Below, in pieces: positions 1-5,837 of a stretch of 8,850 nucleotides of DNA. Under the pieces are notes generated by a model that was not told the origin of the DNA, made no database searches, and saw nothing but the letters and a program-made list of their open reading frames with translations. Source of the stretch: an uncultured bacterium. GTDB lineage: Bacteria; Actinomycetota; Aquicultoria; SKW223; CALKMS01. Positions within the stretch are counted from its first letter, which is position 1; every line of letters starts with the position of its first letter. A program made the position numbers and the translations under genes. Where the stretch lies: assembly GCA_938091145.1 (NCBI GenBank), contig CALKMS010000161.1, positions 1 to 8,850 of the forward strand, read 5' to 3'.

Positions 1-38
1 AAAAAAATTTTTAAAAAATAATAATAAAATAAAATTTG
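1..38 (-). other. AT-only tail after argC at the window edge
   Basis: Read on the coding strand, the 38 bases after the argC stop contain one C and otherwise only A and T, with long T runs. No GC-rich stem precedes the T runs, so this is not a standard intrinsic terminator. No ribosome binding site or start codon for a following gene is visible. It may be a weak operon end or simply the edge of the assembled sequence. Confidence 0.5.
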
Positions 39-1073
39 TTAAGGGTAAAGGGGCAAAACTCCAAGGGCTTCAGTCTCTGGAAATCCACCCATTAAATTCA
101 TATTCTGAACTGCTTGCCCCGCAGCTCCTTTAACTAGATTATCAAGACAAACAATCACATAACATGCTCTGCCCTTTCCTTCTACTAATGAAATCTCAAC
201 CAGGTTTGTTCCCCTGACCGATTTTAGTTGAGGCAGCTCGCCTAATTCTAAAATTCTAATAAAATTGGCACCCTGATAAAAATCGTGAAAAAGCGTTCTA
301 AGTTCGGAGAATTCATAATTTTCAGAAAAACTCAAGAAAAGAGTTGCTAGAATACCGCGGGTGTAAGGCCCAATTATCGGACAAAAAGAAACGTTCAAAC
401 TTTGCCCGCTAAGCTTTTGAATTTGCTCGAGAATTTCCGGCAGGTGCTGGTGAGTAAAACCAACTTTATAAGGAATTAAATTTTCCGAAAGAATAGAAAG
501 TGAAACTTTTTCATCCCCTCCCCGACCTGCTCCAGATGAACCTGAGACGGCCACCACCGAAACCTCGTAAATTTTTATCCCTGAAGACAAAAGGGGTGCC
601 AATCCCAGAATAACTGCTGTGGGATAACAACCCGGGTTAGCCACTAATTGAGCTTTCCTAACCTCTTCTCGATAAATCTCAGTCAAGCCATAAACTGCCT
701 GATTTAAAAGCTCAGGTTTTGGATGTTCAAAACCGTACCAGAATGGATAACTGGAAGAATCGCTCAGACGAAAATCAGCCGTTAAATCAACTACCTTCTT
801 ACCCGCCAAAAGCAAAGAAGGAACGACTTCAACCGCCTTTCCATGAGGTAAAGCAATGAAAAAAAAATCAGCCTTACTCAATGCGCTTTCAACATCTAAG
901 CTATCAAAGTTTCTGCCTTTCAATTCTCTAAGATGCGGGTGAGCGGAAGTAACCGGTTCCCCCGCTTGAGTTGAAGCGCCAAGAAAAGTAAGTTCAACTT
1001 CTTTGTGGCGCAGCAAAATTCGAATAAGCTCACCACCCGTAAAACCAGAGGCACCAAAAATCCCAACTTTCAA
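39..1073 (-). CDS. argC: N-acetyl-gamma-glutamyl-phosphate reductase
   Basis: This cytoplasmic enzyme reduces N-acetyl-glutamyl phosphate to the semialdehyde with NADPH, the third step of arginine biosynthesis. The 344 residues match the usual length for the family. The N-terminal Rossmann loop GASGFTGGEL (residues 7-16) binds the dinucleotide. The catalytic cysteine is C149 in ANPGCYPTA. The segment around HQHLPEI (208-214) supplies the family's conserved histidine region, and the C-terminal GAAGQAVQN (317-325) closes the active site. The start is TTG at 1073: no ATG lies between the pheT stop and the Rossmann motif. Purine-rich AAGGAGA and AAGGAAA stretches lie upstream, neither ideally spaced. 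It lies 24 bases after pheT and is probably cotranscribed with it. Its usual partners argJ, argB and argD are not visible, because the window ends 38 bases beyond the stop. Identification is secure; the exact start is slightly less so. Confidence 0.96.
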   Translation of the reverse strand: MKVGIFGASGFTGGELIRILLRHKEVELTFLGASTQAGEPVTSAHPHLRELKGRNFDSLDVESALSKADFFFIALPHGKAVEVVPSLLLAGKKVVDLTADFRLSDSSSYPFWYGFEHPKPELLNQAVYGLTEIYREEVRKAQLVANPGCYPTAVILGLAPLLSSGIKIYEVSVVAVSGSSGAGRGGDEKVSLSILSENLIPYKVGFTHQHLPEILEQIQKLSGQSLNVSFCPIIGPYTRGILATLFLSFSENYEFSELRTLFHDFYQGANFIRILELGELPQLKSVRGTNLVEISLVEGKGRACYVIVCLDNLVKGAAGQAVQNMNLMGGFPETEALGVLPLYP

Positions 1074-1097
1074 TTTCCTTGCTCTCTCCTTCTATCC

Positions 1098-3494
1098 CTA
1101 CGCTTTTCTCAGTACAGCATTAAACTCACTTGAAAGTGCGTGAACAACCTTTTCAACTTCTTTCCCAACCATTTCATCCGAGAGGGTTTTAGAAGCCGAC
1201 TGGAAATAAAGGCGAAAGGCAACACTTTTTTTGCCCTCCGGGAGATTCCTTCCTTCGTAAACATCAAAAACTATTACTTTCTTTAAGTGGTCCGCTGTTT
1301 CCTCTATCGTTTTTAACAAATCACCAACTGGAATCCCTTTGTCAACTAAAAAAGAAAGGTCAAAAAGAGCAGGTGGAAATCGGGGTATTTCTTTGAAATA
1401 AGGTGTCTGCCGAGATTCAAAAATTGCTTGAATGTCGAGCTCTGATAACCAAACACGATTACTAAAATCAAAATCTTCTTCTAACTCAGGTGATAGTTCC
1501 CCAAGAAAACCAAGCAATCTATCTCCCACATAAACTTCAGCTTGGCGAAAAGGATGTAAGAAAGGATAATTAGAGTTTTTATACTTCCATTTCCTTAACT
1601 GGTTAGCTTTTAAAATCAGCTCAACTACCCCCTTCAAATCATAAAAATCAAAAGGACGAAAATCGTTTGCCCAGTCCTTTTCTTGCCAGCCGCCGCAAAG
1701 AATAATACCCAAGCGCTCCTCCTCTTTCCTCTCTCCCTTCTTTCTAAAAAACACCTTACCAATCTCAAATAAACTCAAATTCTCATTATTCCGGCTCAAA
1801 TTCCGCTTTACAGTTTCTATCAAACCAAAAATCAAAGTTGGACGAAGCGCGCTTTCAGTAATTAAAATCGGGTTAGCTATCTCTACCAACTCGACCCCGC
1901 TGAAAGTGCCATAACCAAGCAGCCTTTTTGAAAGACTGGGGTTAAAAAAACTAAAGTTCATCACTTCCATTAAACCCGCACCAACCAAAATCTCTTTAAG
2001 CTGTCTTTGCCAAACTTGATAAGAATTAAGACCCCGCCCACCTCTGATTCTTGGTAAAGTTGAAGGGATTTCATTATAACCATGGAAGCGAGCCACCTCT
2101 TCGATCAAATCAATTTCTCTTTCCAAATCAGGCCGAAACGCCGGTATAGTGACCTCAATGTATGTCTCATCTTTTGGTTCAACTTGCAATCCTAGCGAGA
2201 AAAACACTCTTTTCATTTCTTCAGCTGAAATCTTTTTCCCCAAAACCATTGAAGCTCTGCCTGGGCGAAAAATAATTTTTCTCTTCTGATAAGGAACGGG
2301 GTAAAAATCAACAACACCACGGCAAACCTTAGCTGAGGCAAGATCTGCTAAAAGATAAGCAGCTCTATTAGCCGCGTAAACTGTCCCTTCAATCGAAACT
2401 CCTCTCTCAAAGCGGTACGAAGCTTCACTGCTCAAAGAAAGCCTGCGGGAAGTTTTAGTAATGCTAATCGGTGAAAAATGAGCAGACTCAAGTAAAACTT
2501 CTGTTGTGTTTTCATTTACTTCAGAGTTTTTCCCCCCCATAACCCCAGCAATTGCTACCGGCTCTTTTTCATCTGCAATCACTAGAGTGTCATTATCTAG
2601 AACATACTCGCGACCATCGAGAGCCACAATCTTTTCCCCATCTTTAGCCTGTCGAACCACTATCTTAGCTCCTCCAATGCAACTAAAGTCAAAAGCGTGA
2701 AGAGGTTGACCCGTTTCCAACATCACATAGTTAGTAACGTCCACCACATTATTAATTGGTCGAAGACCGGCTGCTTTCAAGCGAAATTGAAGCCAATAGG
2801 GAGAAGGTCTAACTTTAACTTCTTTCAAGAGTCTCGCTGAGTAACGAGGGCAAAAGTTTGGTGACAAAATCTCAACTTGAACAATTTCTGATGCCCACTC
2901 TTCAGTTTCTTGAACTTCAGCTGGTGGTAGCTTCAGGTTTTTCCCCAACAAGGCAGCGATCTCCCGAGCAATACCTATCACCCCCAAACAATCAGACCGG
3001 TTGGGCATAATTTCAAACTCAAAAAGATAATCATCCATACCAACAACTTTCCGAATATCAATTCCCACTTCAGTATCAGAAGGCAAAATCATAATACCAC
3101 TGCTGTCTTCACTTATTCCAAGCTCAGCTGGGGAAACCAGCATTCCATCGGAAATCACTCCCCTTATCTCACGTCTCCCAATCTTTATCCCACCCGGCAA
3201 AACTGCCTCAGTAACAGCCAAAGGCACAATATCCCCCTCTTTGATATTGGAAGCACCACAAACCACTTGCATCTTACCTCTGGAGCCTGCATCCATTTGG
3301 CAGAGGAAAAGTTGATCAGTGTTGGGATGTGGAGATATTTTGACAATTCTGGCCGTATAAACATTTCTAATATCACCCCCAAGGTAAGAAAGGCTTTCCA
3401 CCGCTGTCCCACTTAAAGAAAGCTTTTCCGCTAGTTCCTCAGCCGAAATCTCTATTTCAACAAATTCCTTGAGCCATGAAAACAAAATTTTCAC
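1098..3494 (-). CDS. pheT: Phenylalanyl-tRNA synthetase beta subunit
   Basis: This is the beta chain of the cytoplasmic alpha2-beta2 PheRS, which binds tRNA-Phe and hydrolyses mischarged Tyr-tRNA-Phe. It is 798 residues long, the normal bacterial size. The N-terminal MKILFSWLKE is typical. An EMAP-like tRNA-binding domain lies at about 40-150. The B3/4 editing domain (about 215-385) contains GQPLHAFDF with H266 and LLESAHF with E336, the equivalents of known editing-site residues, plus SSEASYRFERGV (355-366). The B5 domain lies at about 405-475, a catalytic-like fold at about 490-690, and a ferredoxin-fold anticodon-binding domain at about 704-797. The start is GTG at 3494, whose G is also the last base of the pheS TAG stop, so translation is probably coupled. 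A GGAG lies 8 bases upstream. I see no frameshift or missing domain. Confidence 0.98.
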   Translation of the reverse strand: MKILFSWLKEFVEIEISAEELAEKLSLSGTAVESLSYLGGDIRNVYTARIVKISPHPNTDQLFLCQMDAGSRGKMQVVCGASNIKEGDIVPLAVTEAVLPGGIKIGRREIRGVISDGMLVSPAELGISEDSSGIMILPSDTEVGIDIRKVVGMDDYLFEFEIMPNRSDCLGVIGIAREIAALLGKNLKLPPAEVQETEEWASEIVQVEILSPNFCPRYSARLLKEVKVRPSPYWLQFRLKAAGLRPINNVVDVTNYVMLETGQPLHAFDFSCIGGAKIVVRQAKDGEKIVALDGREYVLDNDTLVIADEKEPVAIAGVMGGKNSEVNENTTEVLLESAHFSPISITKTSRRLSLSSEASYRFERGVSIEGTVYAANRAAYLLADLASAKVCRGVVDFYPVPYQKRKIIFRPGRASMVLGKKISAEEMKRVFFSLGLQVEPKDETYIEVTIPAFRPDLEREIDLIEEVARFHGYNEIPSTLPRIRGGRGLNSYQVWQRQLKEILVGAGLMEVMNFSFFNPSLSKRLLGYGTFSGVELVEIANPILITESALRPTLIFGLIETVKRNLSRNNENLSLFEIGKVFFRKKGERKEEERLGIILCGGWQEKDWANDFRPFDFYDLKGVVELILKANQLRKWKYKNSNYPFLHPFRQAEVYVGDRLLGFLGELSPELEEDFDFSNRVWLSELDIQAIFESRQTPYFKEIPRFPPALFDLSFLVDKGIPVGDLLKTIEETADHLKKVIVFDVYEGRNLPEGKKSVAFRLYFQSASKTLSDEMVGKEVEKVVHALSSEFNAVLRKA

Positions 3495-4525
3495 TAGAAC
3501 TGCTCCAAAAAACGAAGATCATTATCAAAAAACAATCGAATATCTGAAACACCATATTTAAGCATTGCTATTCTCTCAACGCCCATCCCAAAAGCAAACC
3601 CTGTGTATTCCTCATTGTTGTAGCCAACTTCATCAAAAACATTGGGGTCAACCATTCCCGCCCCTAAAATCTCTAACCAGCCACTTCCCTTACACACCCG
3701 GCAGCCTTCACCTTCGCAAAAACAGGAAACATCTACTTCAGCCGACGGTTCGGTAAAAGGAAAATAAGATGGCCTAAACCTTACTCTCTTATCAGCCCCA
3801 AACATCCGCTGAGAAAAAAACTCAAGTGTTCCCTTTAAATCAGCAAAAGTTATCCCTTCATCAACTGCCAAACCTTCAATCTGATGAAAAACCGGCAAAT
3901 GAGAAGAATCAGCTACATCCCGACGATAAACTTTCCCAGGCACCACAATAAAAATCGGGGGTTTTTCCTTCTGCATTACCCTGATTTGGACAGGTGAAGT
4001 ATGGGTCCTCAACAAAAGATCCTCGCCTGGACTTTTAAGATAAAGAGTGTCCCATAGAGAACGAGCCGGGTGATGAGGAGGCATATTAAGAGCAGTAAAG
4101 TTGTGATAATCGGTTTCCACCTCGGGGCCTTCCGCCACCCAATAACCCAAAGAAAGAAATATATCAACTATTTCCTCAATAGTCTGAGTTATAAGATGTT
4201 TCCTTCCTCGCCTGGGTATCCGGCCAGGCAAGGTAATATCCACAAGCTCACTCTTTAATTTTTCCTCAAAAGAACTCCTCTTAAATCGAAGAAGCCGATC
4301 TTCAATTAAAGTTTCCAGCCAGTCACGAACTTCGTTTGCTTTAGCGCCAACTATAGGCTTTTTTTCTGCTGACAGCTTTCCAATCTGCCGCAGTATCATG
4401 GTAATTTCGCCCTTACGCCCCAGAAACTTTACTCTCAGGTCTTCCAATTCTTTTTCGCTTTGAGCAGTCGAAATTAAAGCTAAAGCTTCTTCTTTTAACT
4501 TTTCTAACTGGAAAATTAGATCCAA
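3494..4525 (-). CDS. pheS: Phenylalanyl-tRNA synthetase alpha subunit
   Basis: This is the catalytic chain of PheRS, which activates phenylalanine and charges tRNA-Phe. The 343 residues begin with a coiled-coil tRNA-binding arm (about 1-90). The class II core follows, with EGPEVETDYHNF (132-143), HHPARSLWDT (151-160), LLRTHTSPVQI (171-181), the motif 2 region GKVYRRDVADSSHLPVFHQ (197-215) and motif 3 GFAFGMGVERIAML (309-322). Four cysteines, C268, C270, C275 and C278, form a knuckle just before GWLEILGAGMVDPNV. This cysteine-containing insert is known in many Firmicutes-type PheS but absent from E. coli, and zinc binding is an inference. The start is TTG at 4525, 9 bases after the rplT stop, with AAGGGG immediately upstream; no ATG lies nearby. 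It is followed by pheT with a one-base overlap. Confidence 0.98.
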   Translation of the reverse strand: MDLIFQLEKLKEEALALISTAQSEKELEDLRVKFLGRKGEITMILRQIGKLSAEKKPIVGAKANEVRDWLETLIEDRLLRFKRSSFEEKLKSELVDITLPGRIPRRGRKHLITQTIEEIVDIFLSLGYWVAEGPEVETDYHNFTALNMPPHHPARSLWDTLYLKSPGEDLLLRTHTSPVQIRVMQKEKPPIFIVVPGKVYRRDVADSSHLPVFHQIEGLAVDEGITFADLKGTLEFFSQRMFGADKRVRFRPSYFPFTEPSAEVDVSCFCEGEGCRVCKGSGWLEILGAGMVDPNVFDEVGYNNEEYTGFAFGMGVERIAMLKYGVSDIRLFFDNDLRFLEQF

Positions 4526-4534
4526 AAGCCCCCC

Positions 4535-4900
4535 TTAAGAAGCTTTCGACAAACTAGAACGAGCAATTTCGACCAGCTTTTTAAAGCCATCTGGGTCAGA
4601 AACCGCAAGATCACTAAGGATTTTACGGTCAATATTGACATCCGCCAACTTTAAACCATGAATAAAGTGGTTATAGGAAAGGCCGTGAAGACGAGCAGCA
4701 GCATTAATTCGGGCAATCCAGAGACGTCGAAACTCCCTCTTTCTCTCCCGCCGATGGCGGTAGGCATACATCAAAGAGTGCATTACCTGCTCATTAGCCA
4801 CTCGGTAAACTCGGCTTCGGGCTCCGTAATATCCTTTTGCCTTTTCCAAAATCTTTTTATGCCTTCGACGAGCTGTTACTCCTCTTTTAACTCTTGACAT
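4535..4900 (-). CDS. rplT: 50S ribosomal protein L20
   Basis: L20 is an early-assembly 23S rRNA-binding protein of the large subunit and, in E. coli and B. subtilis, the autorepressor of its own operon. The 121 residues match the family. They include the long basic N-terminal helix (SRVKRGVTARRRHKKILEKA), the GYYGARSRVYRVA segment (23-35), the RRLWIARINAAARLHGLSY core (58-76) and the globular C-terminal domain, which in other species also binds the mRNA operator. The ATG at 4900 has AAGGAGG five bases upstream. That ribosome binding site overlaps the rpmI stop codon, which suggests translational coupling. The presence of L20 in this transcript makes it the natural candidate effector for the attenuator upstream of infC. 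Confidence 0.98.
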   Translation of the reverse strand: MSRVKRGVTARRRHKKILEKAKGYYGARSRVYRVANEQVMHSLMYAYRHRRERKREFRRLWIARINAAARLHGLSYNHFIHGLKLADVNIDRKILSDLAVSDPDGFKKLVEIARSSLSKAS

Positions 4901-4910
4901 TACAACCTCC

Positions 4911-5105
4911 TTAACTCCCTAACATCCTTTTCACGTCCCTAATTTCACCAGAAACGACCATTGTTTTCCTCTTAAGCCGTCTCTTTCGGCTGGCTGACTT
5001 CTTAGAAAGCAAGTGAGAACGACCAACCCTGGCTCTTTTCACTTTTCCGCTTCCAGTAACTCTAAAGCGCTTGGCTGCGCTTTTCTTAGTTTTCAATTTT
5101 GGCAT
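4911..5105 (-). CDS. rpmI: 50S ribosomal protein L35
   Basis: This small, very basic large-subunit protein has 64 residues, the usual length. It opens with MPKLKTKKSAAKRFRVTGSG, the family signature, followed by GKVKRARVGRSHLL and a lysine/arginine-rich middle. The ATG at 5105 lies only three bases after the infC stop. Its ribosome binding site is purine-rich AAGGAAGGGG inside the end of infC, so it should be translated with infC. rplT follows ten bases later. The infC-rpmI-rplT order is almost universal in bacteria. Confidence 0.98.
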   Translation of the reverse strand: MPKLKTKKSAAKRFRVTGSGKVKRARVGRSHLLSKKSASRKRRLKRKTMVVSGEIRDVKRMLGS

Positions 5106-5108
5106 TTT

Positions 5109-5639
5109 TTACCCCTTCCTTCCAGTTGAAGTCCTTGGCGACAAAACCATAATTAAACGACGACCATCCAAGTTTGGCTTTGATTCAATAGTTGCTAAAT
5201 CTTTGACGCTTTCAGCAATTTCGTAAAGCATCTTTTCACTTAAGTTGGCATGAACTATTTCCCGACCACGGAACCAAACAAAAAGCTTCACCTTATGTCC
5301 TTTTTGAAGAAACTCAATCAAGCGTTTCCTCTTTACTTCAAGATCATGCTTATCAATTCTAGGCCTAAACTTTAGTTCCTTGACCACAATCTGAGCCTGA
5401 TGTTTTTTGCTTTTTTTGAGTTTCTGTTCAAGCTCGTAGCGATACTTACCATAATCAACTATGCGACAAACCGGTGGTTGGCTGTTTGGCGCCACTTCTA
5501 CCAGGTCTAAACCCATACTGCGAGCCTTTTTTAAAGCTTCTTTAATCGGCATAACTCCCAACCTCTTGCCCTCCGGTGATATAACCAAAACTTCTGGCGC
5601 TCTAATGAGCTCGTTAGCTCTTAAAGAAATTTTGCTAAT
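5109..5639 (-). CDS. infC: Translation initiation factor IF-3 (ATT start)
   Basis: IF-3 binds the 30S subunit, prevents premature joining of 50S and rejects non-canonical start codons. From the ATT at 5639 it has 176 residues, close to E. coli's 180. The N domain contains RANELIRAPEV and LGVMPIKEALKKA. A lysine-rich linker helix (YELEQKLKKSKKHQ) joins it to the C domain with ELKFRPRIDKHDLEVK and VWFRGREIVH. The first conventional start in frame is a TTG at 5588, which would delete 17 residues including the conserved RANELIRAPEV. An in-frame TAA lies two codons before the ATT, so the gene cannot extend further. A near-perfect AGGAGGTG (5648-5655) lies eight bases before the ATT. An AUU start is the classic infC feature in E. 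coli, where IF-3 represses its own mRNA by rejecting AUU. A second in-frame ATT three codons downstream is less well spaced. Confidence 0.96.
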   Translation of the reverse strand: MSKISLRANELIRAPEVLVISPEGKRLGVMPIKEALKKARSMGLDLVEVAPNSQPPVCRIVDYGKYRYELEQKLKKSKKHQAQIVVKELKFRPRIDKHDLEVKRKRLIEFLQKGHKVKLFVWFRGREIVHANLSEKMLYEIAESVKDLATIESKPNLDGRRLIMVLSPRTSTGRKG

Positions 5640-5647
5640 TACTTAAC

Positions 5648-5655
5648 CACCTCCT
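5648..5655 (-). promoter_or_regulatory. Strong ribosome binding site that fixes the infC ATT start
   Basis: AGGAGGTG is almost fully complementary to the 3' end of 16S rRNA. It sits eight bases before ATT and directly after the T tract of the leader terminator. No ATG, GTG or TTG lies at a suitable distance downstream, so this site is the main argument for the ATT start. Confidence 0.9.
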
Positions 5656-5684
5656 AAAAATAAAAGGGTAGCCACAAGCTACCC
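5656..5684 (-). terminator. Intrinsic terminator (attenuator) in the infC leader
   Basis: Read on the minus strand, GGGTAGC (5684-5678), a five-base loop TTGTG and GCTACCC (5672-5666) form a perfect 7-bp stem. It is followed at once by TTTTATTTTT (5665-5656). The T tract abuts the infC ribosome binding site, so termination here would remove the whole downstream operon. The position, between the operon promoter and first gene, marks it as an attenuator rather than the end of thrS. A competing pairing (see findings) would open it. Confidence 0.85.
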
Positions 5685-5689
5685 GCCTA

Positions 5690-5733
5690 ACCTTAAAAGC
5701 TTTTCGCCTTAAGGTGAGAAGCTCATGGCTTCT
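5690..5733 (-). promoter_or_regulatory. Structured infC leader with antiterminator segment
   Basis: Three pairings are visible in the RNA of this strand. Helix A is AGAAGC (5733-5728) with GCTTCT (5722-5717) around the loop CATGA. Helix B is ACCTTAA (5715-5709) with TTAAGGT (5696-5690). The third is an 11-bp helix between AGCCATGAGCT (5730-5720) and AGCTTGTGGCT (5680-5670) with two G-U pairs. The third excludes both helix A and the terminator but can enclose helix B. Alternatively, the helix A loop can pair with the terminator loop as a kissing contact. This is what an L20-responsive leader would need, but I do not recognise the exact L20 binding fold here. Confidence 0.6.
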
Positions 5734-5744
5734 TCTTATCATTT

Positions 5745-5759
5745 ATACATTTTATGTAT
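5745..5759 (-). repeat. Small AT-rich hairpin early in the infC leader
   Basis: ATACAT and ATGTAT form a perfect 6-bp stem around a three-base loop. It lies near the 5' end of the predicted leader transcript. Its A-T content makes it weak; it may stabilise the RNA end or be incidental. Confidence 0.35.
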
Positions 5760-5778
5760 CTTAATTAGGGTTGGTAAA

Positions 5779-5806
5779 AGTATATCACTTAATATTAATT
5801 TGTCTA
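5779..5806 (-). promoter_or_regulatory. Promoter of the infC-rpmI-rplT-pheST-argC operon
   Basis: On the minus strand TAGACA (5806-5801, five of six matches to TTGACA) and TATACT (5784-5779, five of six to TATAAT) are separated by 16 bases. A TGA directly before the -10 gives an extended -10 element. The predicted start point near 5772 yields a leader of about 130 nt that includes the attenuator. It lies just after the thrS stop, so the operon can be expressed apart from thrS, although no terminator follows thrS and read-through is also likely. Confidence 0.7.
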
Positions 5807-5837
5807 TATCTTGCCAAATTGCCATATCTTCAGCGGG

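Noticed and set aside
2506..2700. Plus-strand open frame inside pheT
   Set aside because: It lies wholly opposite a conserved part of the PheT editing domain, has no ribosome binding site and resembles no protein family; a mirror of the coding strand.
3565..3756. Plus-strand open frame inside pheS
   Set aside because: It is the complement of the PheS cysteine knuckle and motif 3 regions and has no start signals.
5109..5588. infC starting at the TTG at 5588
   Set aside because: It would remove the conserved N-terminal residues and has no ribosome binding site at a workable distance; the ATT at 5639 has both.
5698..5723. Long 11-pair hairpin AGCTTCTCACC / GGCGAAAAGCT in the infC leader
   Set aside because: In minus-strand RNA it contains two C-A mismatches, which would be G-U only on the other strand, so the shorter perfect helices and the 11-bp antiterminator are better candidates.
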